Below are positions 35,691 through 47,417 of a stretch of DNA of 64,000 nt, piece by piece. The DNA is from Siphonodentalium dalli (lineage: Eukaryota > Mollusca > Scaphopoda > Gadilida > Siphonodentaliidae), in contig CP136065.1 of assembly GCA_032622095.1 (NCBI GenBank), positions 64,967,031 through 65,031,030 on the forward strand, in the 5' to 3' direction. Positions within the stretch are counted from its first letter, which is position 1. Every line of letters begins with the position of its first letter. The notes below the pieces were generated by a model. That model was not told the origin of the DNA. It ran no database searches and saw only the letters and a program-made list of their open reading frames with translations. The translations under genes and the position numbers were made by a program.

Positions 35691-36161
35691 TCAATCCGTA
35701 AAGAGGGTCCCCATCTCAACAGATTCCAACAACAACAATCCGATCAGAGGGTCCTATATTACTATTTCTTTGGCTTTGGGGGTAAAAAATATTTGATTCG
35801 AGTCGAGGAACCCATCAAACAAAGCTCAGAGTTATTAGATATTGATTTTTTAAATTTGTTATTAACTCGAGATGAGTACTAATAACTGCCGTAATCTGCT
35901 CTGGATGTGTACTCCAAATCTATTCAAACAGACAAGGATGGATAACTCTAAAATCAAGTGGTAATTTTAACGCAATTTTGACTGAGTTCTGGGCCAGATA
36001 GTATTCCCGATAATGAAAAATAATAGATTTCTAAAATCGATATCTAACAAATCTGAGCTTTGATTGGTGACTTCCTCGACTCGATCGAATCAAATATTTT
36101 TGACCCCCGAAGCCATTGAAATAGTAATGGAGAGGAGTTTTATCGGATTGAGTACCTTTAA
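35691..36161. mobile_element. TTAA-flanked MITE, terminus AGGTACTCAATCCG, copy 1
   Basis: TTAA plus AGGTACTCAATCCG on the left and CGGATTGAGTACCT plus TTAA on the right. The interior is also partly self-complementary (AAATATTTGATTCGAGTCGA on both arms, AACTCTAAAATCAAG near the centre). A second copy is at 41052-41492. Confidence 0.8.
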
Positions 36162-36229
36162 TGTATTGCTTACATATATTTTCTGATAGCGTGCATGACA
36201 AATCGAAATTCTCTGGAAAATAAGGCTTA

Positions 36230-36915
36230 TCTCATATATATTTTGAAAACCTCTGTCTGTTTGTTTGTCTGTTTGTTTGTCATTTATACAAATCTACGAT
36301 TCTCGACCGACAGGGACGAAACTTGGTACGTGTGTGTAGTTTGACCAGGCGGTGGACGTTGTCGTATTGGCGAGCCCGTGTGGCGCCCGCTTCGCGCATG
36401 CGCAGACGAGATCTCGGAAACGGGTGGAGCTATCGACTTGAAATTTGCTATGTGAATGTATCTTGCCCCGGATACGAATTGTATCGGGTCGCCGAGCCCG
36501 TGCGGCGCCCGCTTCGCGCATGCGCAGACGAGATCTCGGAAACGGATGGAGCTATCGACTTGAAATTTGCTATGTGAATGTATCTTGCCCCGGATACGAA
36601 TTTTATCTGGTCGCCGAGTCCGTGCGACGCCAGCTTCGCGCATGCGCAGACCAGATATCGGAAACGGGTAGAGCTATCGACTTGAAATTTGGTTTTTGAA
36701 TAGCCCGGAGCTATCGACTTGAAATTTGGTATGTGAATGTATCTTGCCCCGGATACGAATTTTATCGGGTCGCCGAGCCCGTGCGACGCCAGCTTCGCGC
36801 ATGCGCAGACCAGATCTCGGAAAAAATTTGGTTTTTGAATAGCGTCGGGCTGGGTAGAGCTATCGCTTGAAATTTGGTTTTTGAATAGCCCGGACAACGT
36901 CGGGCTCATCGGCTA
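36230..36915 (+). mobile_element. Helitron-like element E1 of head-to-tail array
   Basis: Starts TCTCATATATATTTTGAAAA after A and ends with AGCCCGGACAACGTCGGGCT, CATCGG and CTA, directly followed by the TC of the next element. The interior is several roughly 119-bp tandem units of GATCTCGGAAACGG...GCATGCGCAGAC. Confidence 0.65.
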
Positions 36916-37477
36916 TCTATATATATATTTTGAAGACCTCTGTTTGCCTGTATGTCTGTCTGTATGTATGTATGTCATTTATACAAATCTACGATTCTCG
37001 ACCGATCGGGACGAAACTTGGTACGTGTGTGTAGTTTGACCAGGTTGTCGTCGTTGTCGTATTGGCGAGCCCGTGCGACGCCCGTGCAGCGCATGCGCAG
37101 ACGAGATCTCGGAAACGGGTGGAGCTATCGACTTGAAATTTGGTATGTGAATGTATCTTGCCCCGGATACGAAGTTTATCGGGTCGCCGAGCCCGTGCGA
37201 CGCCAGCTTCGCGTATGCGCAGACCAGATCTCGGAAACGGGTAGAGCTATCGACTTGAAATTTGGTGCATGCGCAGACGAGATCTCGGAAACGGGTGGAG
37301 CTATCGACTTGAAATTTGGTATGTGAATGTATCTTGCCCCGGATACGAATTTTATCGGGTCGCCGAGCCCGTGCGATGCCAGCTTCGCGCAAGCGCATAC
37401 CAGATCTCGGAAACGGGTAGAGCTATCAACTTATCGACTTTTTGAATAGCCCGGACAACGTCGGGCTCATCGGCTAG
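36916..37477 (+). mobile_element. Helitron-like element E2
   Basis: Starts TCTATATATATATTTTGAAG and ends GCCCGGACAACGTCGGGC, TCATCGG, CTAG at 37474-37477. It contains two to three tandem internal units. Confidence 0.65.
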
Positions 37478-37583
37478 ACTTGAAATTTGGTTTTTGAATA
37501 GCACGGACAACGTCGGGCTGGGTTAAGCTATCGCTTGAAATTTGGTTTTTGAATAGCCCGGACAACGTCGGGCTCATCGGCTA
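37478..37583 (+). mobile_element. Helitron-like 3'-end fragment
   Basis: Contains only two copies of the terminal GAATAGC(C/A)CGGACAACGTC segment and ends CATCGGCTA. It lacks a 5' end, so it is either a deletion product or a partial rolling-circle copy. Confidence 0.5.
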
Positions 37584-37815
37584 TCTATATATATATTTTG
37601 AAGACCTCTGTTTGCCTGTATGTCTGTCTGTATGAGATCTCGGAAACGGGTGGAGCTATCGACTTGAAATTTGGTATGTGAATGTATCTTGCCCCGGATT
37701 CGAATTTTATCGGGCCGCCGAGCCCGTGCGCAGACCAGATCTCGGAAACAGGTAGAGCTATCGACTTGAAATTTGGTTTTTGAATAGCCCGGACAACGTC
37801 GGGCTCATCGGCTAG
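37584..37815 (+). mobile_element. Helitron-like element E3 (internally deleted)
   Basis: A 232-bp element with the full 5' TCTATATATATATTTTGAAG and the 3' hairpin plus CTAG (37812-37815), but little more than one internal unit. It is a minimal element with both termini. Confidence 0.6.
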
Positions 37816-38283
37816 TCTATTATATATTTTGGAAGATCTGTCTGTGTGTCTGTGTGTGTGTTCGCGATGAACTCAAAGACGGCCCACCCGATTTCGATGA
37901 AACTTGGTATGTGGGGTTACTTTCCTATGGGGAGTCTCATAAGCATATTCATTTGCCCGTGCGACGTGACCTTGAAATCGGGTCAATTCAAGGTCAAATC
38001 GCCAATTTTGATGGGATTTCGACGAAATTTTATACATAGGGTTACTTTTGTCCACTGAGTGTTTTGGATGGGTCAAATCGTCACACCGACCTGACCTTGA
38101 CCTTCAAAATGATCAATTCAAGGTCAAATCGGGTAAAACCGGATGGATTTCGACGGGCACGTTTGTCGGGTACTTTTGTCCGGGTAGTGTTTTGGACTGG
38201 TCAAGTCGTGACCCCACTTGACCTTGACATTCAAAATGGACAATTCAAGGTCAAAGCCCGGACGAAGTCGGGTCACCTTCTAG
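37816..38283 (+). mobile_element. Helitron-like element E4 (GGTCAAGGTCA interior)
   Basis: Starts TCTATTATATATTTTGGAAG directly after E3's CTAG and ends GCCCGGACGAAGTCGGG, TCACCTT, CTAG at 38280-38283. The interior resembles element A on the opposite strand, with TGACCTTGACCTTCAAAATG units. Two subfamilies (CATCGGCTAG and CACCTTCTAG ends) are thus adjacent in one array. Confidence 0.65.
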
Positions 38284-38689
38284 TTTACTTATAAATCTCG
38301 TTGCTTCGATATTAAACGGAACTCCGATGTACGCATGTTTGATTTCATCATTTTTGGGAAAGGATGTACTCTATGTTCATATACACAAAGTGACCATTTT
38401 ACATAATCCGAAGACATACAAGCAAGATAAATCCCGCCCACAATTCTGGGCGTAAAGTCCGTTATAGAAGAGTAACGGGATTTGACTCGGTTCAAAACAG
38501 CATCAACCTAACCGATATCCCAAGCTGTTTTGGATCGAGAAGACTTGGTTTGTCGTTCTTACAAACCGTTTTCTGGAGCCCAACTTGGAGATGGGTTATT
38601 GTCAAATGTTACAGTTAATGGAGCGATAGGGAATGCAGAAAGTTGGTATGTCATGTAATATGTAATACTAAATACCAATGAATTTAGTC

Positions 38690-39680
38690 ATACACAGAGT
38701 AAAACACAAGATGGCCACTGGCAGCCATGTTTTTAAATGGAATTCGATGAAAAAATTGGTATTCTCCCATCTAGAGGTCACTCCGACGATCCATATGGAG
38801 CTTGGTGACGATCGGATGAGATATGTTACCTGAAGGGTGTGCTAAAAATATATATATATATTTAGTCACACATATTGTAAAATCCAAGATGGCCACTGGC
38901 CATGGCAACCATATTATCTTGATAACAGAATTCGGGGGAAAAATGCATTTAGTGTCACCCCGAGAATTCGTATTAAGTTTGGTGACGATCGGATGAGGGA
39001 TGTGGCCTGTAGGGTGTGCCAAAGGATTTAGTGATACAAAGAGTAAGGACCAAATTCAAATTCAATCATTATAACACACATTTAGAGGTGATCCCAAACA
39101 TGTCAAAACATTTCGATGCCGATGGATTCAAATCTGAAATTCAATATGGCTGCGCTTGTTTGGTGACGATCAGATGTGCTAAATGATTTAGTCATACAAA
39201 AAGAAAAAACTCAAGATGACCGCTGGCAGCCATGTTTTTTAACAGAACTCGTAAAAAATGGTAAGCTCCCATCTAGAGGTCATCTTGGGGAGCCACATGG
39301 AGTTTGGGGATGAATGGATGAGGGATGTGACTTGTTGGGTGAGCCAAAGGATTTAGTGATTAAAGAATAAGAACCAAGATAGCTGTCGGCGGCGATGTTT
39401 TTCATCGAAATCAGAAAAAAATGGTAAGCACCCCTCTAGAGGTGACCCCGATGGTCCATATGAAGTTTGGTGACGATCGGGGGAGAGATGTGGCCTGATA
39501 TGATGTGCTAATGGATTCAAAACTAAATTCGAGGAAAATGGTAAGTTCCTATCTAAAGGTCACGCCCGAAGATCCCTATACAGTTTGGTGACAATCGGAT
39601 GAGGGATGTGGCCTGTATGGTGTGGCAAACGAAACTGTTGACGGACACACACACGCACACACGGAACCACACGCGCGCGG
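38690..39680. repeat. Tandem repeat, unit about 165 bp, ending in a CA microsatellite
   Basis: About six units carry TTTGGTGACGATCGGATGAG and CAAGATGGCCACTGGCAGCC with GGATTTAGTCA between. The block ends with (CA)n-like DNA at 39640-39680. Two more units lie at 62400-62680. The open frame at 38771-39022 is a repeat translation. It resembles the layout at 1-1108. Confidence 0.75.
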
Positions 39681-39714
39681 ACGACCAAACTATGACAATA
39701 GCTCAAACGTTACA

Positions 39715-40260
39715 ATGTAAAAAAGGGGCATAACTCCGTCAAAAATCATCGGACCATGACCAAAATTGAAATCAAGAAAGAACCACGTACCAAATATAAA
39801 GAAGAAATGGTGTTCAATATTGTCCAAATTTTCATCCGGACAATACAAAAACATGATTTCTAAGTAAAAACAAAGGGGCATAACACCATCAAAAATAATC
39901 TGACGATGGCTAAAATGGAACCGGTCTGCGTCTTCTCAAATCAGAACCAAGAACCACGTACAGGTCCCCCTGGTGCGATATTATATATACTTGTAGTGGT
40001 GGTATCGCACCAGGGGACCTGTGCCAAGAACCCAATAAAAAGAAGTTATGTTGAAATATTGCTGTCATCCGGACAATCCAAAATTGTAATTTCTATGTAA
40101 AAAAAAGAAGAGGGGCATAACACCGTCAAAATTCATTGGACCGCAACCAAAATCGAACTTGACCTCAACAATTTGATGGTTATATTATTACTTGTACCAA
40201 GTTCAGTTTTGATGGGACGGACATATGGGCACAGCATATTACAATAGTCCGGGGGGGGGG
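39715..40260. repeat. GGGGCATAAC repeat with small hairpin insert
   Basis: A segment GGGGCATAACTCCGTCAAAA followed by a GACCATGACCAAAAT-like piece recurs at about 39725, 39873 and 40115. Related units (GGGCCATAACTCTGG) lie at 44645 and 44790. A G-run of 13-14 bases lies at 40250-40263. Confidence 0.65.
39961..40021. mobile_element. 61-bp hairpin inserted in the GGGGCATAAC repeat
   Basis: Arms CAGGTCCCCCTGGTGCGATA and TATCGCACCAGGGGACCTG surround a short AT-rich loop. The equivalent position in neighbouring units lacks it, so it looks like a separate insertion. Confidence 0.6.
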
Positions 40261-40263
40261 GGT

Positions 40264-41051
40264 CTGCAGGGAGGGGTGGGTGAATCGAAGTCGGAAAAAT
40301 GTGTGATGAAAATGTTTTCCAAACAACATATTTAAGTGATATATAAGTGATATAATACGTACCAGGTTAATCCGAGATGGGCACTTTGCATTTCCATGAG
40401 ATTTTTATGATGTTGTTGCAGGGGGTGGAAAACAATTTTTTCCGCAACTCAAAAATATTTTTCCTGCAAGTCTTTTTGACTGTTTTTGCAATGAGTTTGG
40501 CTTAAAACACATCTATATGTCAATATTAACATAAATGACAAATTTCATGATGATAAGACAAACAGTATAGCCTGTAGCCCATGCTAATGGATTGAATTTT
40601 GAAATCCAAGATGGCTGCTGGCAGCCATGTTTTTTTTGACCGAATGACCCTAAAATGACTTGTTCCTATTTACATGTCAATGTTAACATCCATGACTAAT
40701 AGTATGCACAGAAATTTATATAGAGCTGTTTACAGTGAATCCCCCCCCGCAAATCACTGTTTTAGTGTTAAAAGGGGGGTGGGTGTCCAAAAATGGTCGA
40801 AAACAACTGCCGAAAACGGAAAAATAATTGGACGCGGGTGGGTCCCAACAAGGGTCTTTAAGTCAAAAATCAGCCTACGTGCCTGCAAATTTTTTCCGAC
40901 TCCCCCCTGGTTGTTGTGGGCATATTTAGCACCCAACCACCATACCCCTTGAATGATATGCTACCTTTGCATTCGGAGTAAAAGTTTGATTATGCTGCAT
41001 TAGGAGCACAAAGCATTACTATATGTTGGCATTTGTCAGACAACTAGAAAG
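40264..41051. other. No gene recognised
   Basis: Low-complexity, diverged repeat-like sequence including another CCAAGATGGCTGCTGGCAGC piece near 40600. Overlapping open frames at 40674-40952 and 40754-40936 run antisense to each other and have no recognisable motif. Confidence 0.45.
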
Positions 41052-41492
41052 TTAAAGGTACTCAATCCGATTCGATGGTCACCATATCATCAGATTCCAA
41101 CAACAATTTTTTTTTGAAATGCCGCTTCAGTTATCACAATCGAGTAAATGCCCAAAAATAATGCTAACCAGTCAACTATAATGTAAAATTGCCCAAAACC
41201 TGTTATTTGTCAACATTTTATTCAACGAAATTTTGCCAGTTTGTCAAAAATCTGACAAAAAAAAAACGCTTGATTTTAGAGTTATCCATCTTCATCCGCA
41301 ATTTGGTCACAGAAGTCTTCTCATCGACTGTTTACTGGGCCACCTAAAATTAAAATAATAGATTTGAAACATCGATATCTGATCACTCTGATCTTTGATG
41401 GGTGGGTTGCTCGACTCGAATCAAATATTTTTTACCCCTGAAGCCAAGGAAATAGTAATTTGCGAGCATTAATTCGGATTGAGTACATTTAA
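41052..41492. mobile_element. TTAA-flanked MITE, terminus AGGTACTCAATCCG, copy 2
   Basis: TTAA (41052-41055) plus AGGTACTCAATCCGA on the left and TCGGATTGAGTACAT plus TTAA (41489-41492) on the right. It shares CATCAGATTCCAACAAC and the AAATATTTTTTACCCC arm with the copy at 35691-36161. Confidence 0.8.
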
Positions 41493-42004
41493 CCAGTCTT
41501 TCACAGAACTTGTGTTTATCACTGACATTTTCCAACAGTTCTGTCCAGTCAACACAATTGACAAAATATGCCTTGAAGTACAGTTATTCAATGCAAGTCA
41601 TTTGGTAACTAAATATTTTCAGTATTTCGATGAAGTTTGGAAATGGAAACAAAATAAAAATGCCAACAAATATCTAAGACTGCGCACTCTTTCAGCTTCT
41701 GTTATCTGTCACCATTGTTTTATTTGGGATTTGCAAATATCTCGCCATCAGAAAATCTTTTAAACTATGGTTTTCTCGAGCATGGTGATACAATTGTTTT
41801 TTTGTTTTTTTTTTAAATTTCATGGAAATTGGATCTATTGGAGTTTAAATGATATATTCATTTCACCTTCGGTACTATTACATGTACTTCAGAGAGTGGC
41901 CATCAAGGTCTTATTCTTTCTCAGTATTTCTGCTAGTCGATATTCAAGTCAATGAGCATGTACCAGTAGTCCTATACATGGGTCCATACATAAAACATAA
42001 ACCT
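41493..42004 (+). other. Unassigned open frame region
   Basis: An open frame from 41479 to 41763 (94 codons, starting inside the MITE end) reads protein-like residues such as CLEVQLFNASHLVTKYFQYF but no family is recognised. Overlapping shorter frames follow to 42037. It could be a decayed exon or chance in AT-rich DNA. Confidence 0.2.
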
Positions 42005-42620
42005 AGTTATAACAAGAAAATCAGTCAGAAATGGTAATGCCCTCAAGATCATATAATTAGGCATATATATATATATATATATATATATGTCAGAGTTATG
42101 GAGGCACGGACTCAGTATGAGTGTTCATTGCTTCATATTTGCGTGAACAAATTCTCATTTCTTATCGAAATAGCCATGTGTCGATCGGAATGGTACATCG
42201 AGATGTTCCCCAAACCAAATCAAGCTTGAAAACCGGTCCCGATTTTCATCCATGCCAGGGTTCGAACCCGCGCCAACCTCGTCTAGCCCAGACTGTGATG
42301 ATCTTATCCACGACCTAACCACCTCGGCTACGGGGACATCCTTAAAAAGGAAGCCCTTTCACCGAGAGTTAGGAAGCGTATCAGTCTGAACATGGGTTCG
42401 AACCCACTACCTTCGAAATTCTATAAAATATACTGGTTTCATGAATGCACCACCTCAGAATTAACTAATCCTTCAAATTATTACAACTATGGCTTATCAC
42501 TGAAGGTTTCTCATTCACCATGCCAAAAAGCCTCTGAAAGCGGACCAAAAATCTACTAATCGGATTAAATACAAACCCCCAATACGATACTTCAAAATAC
42601 GACCTTTAGTCAACATTTCA
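42005..42620 (-). repeat. Dispersed repeat R1, right copy, split by a SINE
   Basis: Reverse complement of the repeat at 1500-1800. The homologous flanks are about 42005-42062 and 42425-42620, and the SINE fills the gap. Confidence 0.7.
42062..42425 (-). mobile_element. tRNA-derived SINE
   Basis: On the minus strand an A box (GTAGCCGAGGTGG, at 42331-42319) is followed about 50 bases later by a B box (GGGTTCGAACCC, 42269-42258), the internal RNA polymerase III promoter of tRNA genes. The body continues about 170 bases into a tRNA-unrelated part and ends in an AT repeat (42088-42062). A second perfect B-box palindrome lies upstream at 42394-42405, suggesting a dimeric or composite head. There is no closed acceptor stem, so this is a SINE and not a tRNA gene. 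The empty site at about 1715-1730 supports the insertion. Confidence 0.75.
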
Positions 42621-42890
42621 GACCCGATCGCAGTGGAGTGAAGACAAACACATATTTAGCAAAGGAATGTATTCAACTGTTAATACTATCAGTAAATAGG
42701 AACAAATAAGTACACATCTGAAACATGAACATAAAACAAACATCACGATCACTACATGTGGTACGTGCTCAAGAAAACAAACCAAAAAAATGTGAACACA
42801 GTTGTCTGACAAGGAATGCGAAACTAGATAAGTTAAAGCAATATTATATTTGGTATCATAGGATTAGGCTAAATAAATAAACTTCTGTGT

Positions 42891-43071
42891 AATCGACTGC
42901 TTAACCACAGCAGAATTATGGGTAATTTTTCAGGATTTAGTCGTAAATATGGCTTGTTGCCATTCACCGGAAAGCTATCGGGGAGAGCTTTCCGATGAAT
43001 GGCAACAAGCCATATTTCCGACTAAATCCTGAAAAGTTACCCATAATTCTGCTGTGGTTAAGCAGTCGATT
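42891..43071. mobile_element. 181-bp near-perfect palindrome MITE
   Basis: Arms of about 85 bp from AATCGACTGCTTAACCACAG to its mirror at the right end, both including CCATATTT and GGCAACAAGCC, surround AAAGCTATCGGGGAGAGCTTT. Only a few mismatches are seen. A single arm is present at 60498-60585. Confidence 0.85.
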
Positions 43072-45299
43072 AATTCTCAGGCATCATTCTCAATATCTTC
43101 TGTTAGAAATATTTGATTTGAGCAATGAAAATGAAGTGTTAATTGTTTCTGGAATATGTTTTCCAGATTTTGAGAAAAATATATACATAAATAGCCTCCC
43201 TCATCTTAAAATTGAGATCTAATTGCATGAGAACACAGATATTTTATTTCAATAGCCTTAGTAAATGATATGCAAGAAAACCTTCACAAGTGTAGGCCTG
43301 ATCGGAGAACATCAAATGCATCAAAACTAGAGGTGTATTTGTAGTCAAAGGATACCCCCTGAAAATGTGTGGCGGAAAGCTCTTTATTGACTGACAACAC
43401 AGAATAAGACATCTGGCATATTGCCAACGTAAAGATTCACACCACTATCGGTGCATTTGTGAACTATGTTAGTGTCTCTTTGGTTGAACTTGTTTGTTAT
43501 CGCCACTCTAGTGTCCGGCTTATGACAGAAAAAGATGATCTGTTATTTCCGGATATGGACTTGTGTAGCCATTGGTGTATATGATGCTTTTTGTTTGCAC
43601 TGGGCACTAGAGTAGCGCTGAAGGTTTATACATGATATCTTAGTTAAATTAATATTGGAAAATTAGTTTCAGTTTCTGAAGAATTAGGAATAACCTATCA
43701 ATGAACAGTTTTGTCAACGAGCCAAAGTTTGGAACCGTTACAAATGGGCTACAAAAAAATATTTATTATTAGAAAAGTAAATTCAGTCATAAACATGTAT
43801 CAATGATATGAAAGGGATATACCTTTTGAGATGTGTTGATATTAAAGCTTTAAAATTTTTCCGAGTATCGAAATAAGATGATAAATAGCCGAGATACCTT
43901 TCTACGAGCACTATATGTCCCAGAAAGATGCATTGAAGTAATAAATTATACAATTTTGTGCCATATTTATCGGAATCGGAAACAGAATGTCTGGAATAGG
44001 TATATTGCGTTATCTTAATATTAACCAATTTTACACTTCACGCACTGCTTTCTCTTTTAATCATCAAAATTATGTTGTACAGTGTACTGCCAACATTTCA
44101 GAGAGATGGCACTATAATTTCTTTTCATGATCTACAGTTGCAATTTTTACGCAACTGGTGACTAAAACAATTGAATCGGCACAAATGAAATGATCTCAAA
44201 TTTATCGAAAAATGTAAGAAACAATCACGTATTTTCAGAGCTATATCAATGAATTAGTTCGGAAATCTTCTGCGTAGGTATGTTTTGAGATACTGCTTAC
44301 TAATTTATTTATACATAATTGTGGAGTTCGAATGAGCCATGTCAATTTAAAAGAAACAAGTCTCAAAAGGTATATTTTCTTCCATCACTATATTTTTATT
44401 ATAAATAAATTTGATTGTTTTTTAATTTAATGTAACACTGGTCCAAGAGGAAACATAAATTTTCAGCCATCTATTATACACAGAGCAAATTTCCTATTAA
44501 CAAACATAATTTCCTGAGAACGGTACTGGTACGACATTTCGATCCAGCTACACCATTTAGAACACAATTTTGTTTGTTTAGGAAGATGGCTTTTATACTA
44601 GAACATCGGTAGGGCATGGCAAAATATGCCCATAGTAAATTCAACAAAGGGCCATAACTCTGGTGAACATTGGTAGGCGGAACCCAAATTTGAACCTGTA
44701 TTTTGGGCCAGTAAATTCACATGCCAAATTTCATTCTATTTAGTTTAGACTTACTAAACATATCATCTGCAAACAAAAATACACAAAAGGTCTGTAACTC
44801 TGGTGAAAATTAGCGGGCAGAATTAGAACTTTACCTGTATTTTCAACTAGTAAACCAACAATTTCATTCCAATCAGTTCAGACCTTCTAAAGATATCATC
44901 TGGAGATGAAAAAGTGAACGGACGGACAGTCGGACAATAACATAATGTTTTCCTTTTTTCAAATGGGCGTATAATAATTAACATGTGGACTGAAGATCTT
45001 ATATGCAATCGAACCAGATTCCGAATACGCAAAAAAAACTTTTTTATGCCAAAATGGAGCATACCACATTAAATAAGCCCACGCCGCTGCCCACTGATAA
45101 ATAACATTATAGTAATGCCCAGAGATTATTGATATATAATAACACCTGGTAAGTACCCATTGTAATTCCTTGTAAGTACCCATATATATTAAAGACTGGA
45201 AATTGTTTATATATAAATAGTTAATATGTAAACTGGTTATCTTGAGATTTATATATGAATATTGCCACTAGCATAAATATAACAATAAGGCCACAACAA
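43072..45299. other. No gene recognised
   Basis: AT-rich DNA without exon signals that I can support. Two units of a GGGCCATAACTCTGGTGAA-type repeat lie at 44640-44900, related to 39715-40260. Confidence 0.5.
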
Positions 45300-46273
45300 T
45301 TAAATAGCCTGGTTTACGGACATTTGAGTTGGAAAAAAGTAGATGCAGGAGGGGAAAAAAATAAAAGTAAAAACATGCATCACCACCACAACAATTGACA
45401 AATAGCAGAATTGTCCATAAATTTCACAAGATTTTTTAATACAGAGTATACTCAAATTATAAAAATAAATTGAGATTTTTCTTCCCATAAAACTGTATAA
45501 ATAATGGAAAAATGTGTAAGCAAAAACAAGACTGCCATCAAATACTTTCTTCACCACTGTGACCACATGCTTCATAATTTAATCCGCATGAACATAAACC
45601 AAACATATAGAAAGTTTTAGTTTCTTCATCACTGTGACCACATGCTTCATATTTTAACCAGCATGAACATAAACAAATCATATAATTTTTTTTTAGTACA
45701 CTATGTGCGATTTCCATTGAAAATGCTGTTAATTAAAAATGGTAATGTCACTAGTGAATTATGTCATTTCTCGTGACAGCATTGACGTTACGTCGCTTAC
45801 TCCACATCAAGACATTCATGCATTAACTCTGGGTGATTTAATCATATTTGGCGAACCTAATTTATGCAGAAGTGTAATAAATAGAGTAATCAATTGGTCC
45901 CGAGAATTACGTTAAATAATTCAGGAGAGGCGAGAAATGTCAGTAAGAAATGAGTGCGTTAACCACACCATTTTCTTACCTAAACATCTCTCACCTCGAG
46001 TGAATTATTTAACGTAATTTTCGGAACTAATTGATTAATCTAATTATTACACTTCTGCATAAATTTGGTACTGAGAATTACGTTAAATAATTCACTCAAG
46101 GCGAGAGGCGTTTAGGTAAGAAACTTGTGTGGTTAGCGCACTTGTTTCTTATCGACATCTCTTGCATCTCCTGAATTATTTAACGTAATTCTTGGAACCA
46201 ATTGATTACTCTCTATTTTTTTTACAATATTGATGAAAAAGTTGTAGGAGGGGTTCATAAACCAGGCTATTAA
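45300..46273. mobile_element. TTAA-flanked MITE with internal palindromes, 974 bp
   Basis: Left TTAA plus ATAGCCTGGTTTA and right TAAACCAGGCTA plus TTAA form inverted ends. Inside, GAATTACGTTAAATAATTCA and its complement alternate four times at 45900-46200, making two stacked hairpins with a TTTCTTACCTAAACATCTC-type core. A 75-bp direct duplication with GTGACCACATGCTTCATA lies at 45540-45670. Confidence 0.75.
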
Positions 46274-46984
46274 ATGTATGTTTCCTGAGGCTGAAAAATC
46301 AAACATGTCAATATTACGAAATATATTTTAGTTATAGAATCTCTCTTGCTGGAGCAGGCTGGAGTGGATATTTCCATAAAATATTTACTCACACCACTGG
46401 TCAGTCTCTTTGTAAAGCCGACGAAAATCCTATCGGACATACGTCTCTAGATTCGTGGATTAAAATTAGTTTATATATTTATGGGATTCCCTCCATTTCA
46501 TTGGAGAGTGGCGCAGAGTACGCACAATTCCACTGGTTAATGATGTAACAGATCAGAGGTCAATGACATGTTTATCATTTTCCCACACATTATCAAACAC
46601 AACTATTATGCTGTCAAACTGAATAAAGGCGATATATCCATAACTCATTAAACTCATCGCAATATAGGAGACATTATCTTCGAGTTTTTATCAGTCAATG
46701 ATATTCATGACTGATTATTCTTTCGCATCTTGCTGTATTTATAACTATTTCTGAATACTATGATTCTCACAAACATTTACTGTGCCAGGAATTCACGACA
46801 TATTTGGAAAAGGTTTATTACGTCATCTTGGCAATGCCGCATCGTCGTAGAAATGAAATAAAATCCACAAATCTAGAGACATACATCCGATAGGATTTTC
46901 ATCGGCTTTTGAAAGAGACTGACCACTAGTGACTGATAAGGTACCAAAACTGAATGATAAAAAATATAGCTATTAAACAGACAT

Positions 46985-47160
46985 GCATTGCTCAACCCTT
47001 CCATTACTGTAGCTTCATGAACTTTTGCAAAAACCCTGTGCCAATGCATTATATTATATATACATATATTAGAGAATGCATGCACTGTCCAAACAATAAT
47101 AGCCATGACCTTGTATGCCAGTGCATTCTCTTATATACATGTATGCGAGGCTTAATGTTT
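46985..47160. mobile_element. Truncated hairpin-module MITE
   Basis: Begins with CAACCCTTCCAT and CTTCATGAACTTTTGCAAAA followed by CCTGTGCCAATGCATT, as in the copy at 49151. It has one degraded hairpin and a partial second one (TGCCAGTGCATTCTCTTATA), and then ends abruptly. Confidence 0.65.
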
Positions 47161-47417
47161 AATTTAGGTGGAGACAAATATTAAGACATATTATATACAA
47201 AAAGATTTCTGATTTATTACAATTTGTCATGCAAAAATGACTACCGGAAAATATAGCCCTTTTTTTGTCTTTTTTGTTTTTTCTATGACCTCATAGTATT
47301 TCACGTCATGTAAATTCTGTATAGCATTATTTCACTTATTTATTACAGCTATTTTGATCATCAGAACCATGGAGGAATAAGTCGATAATTATCTGGGGCT
47401 CCAAATTGCGAGGAGCC

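Noticed and set aside
36284-37398. Similar long open frames in the second Helitron-like cluster
   Set aside because: Same repeat translation; frames shift between neighbouring units.
42062-42425. A functional tRNA gene on the minus strand
   Set aside because: A and B boxes are present, but the 5' and 3' ends do not form an acceptor stem and the sequence continues into a SINE body with an AT tail.
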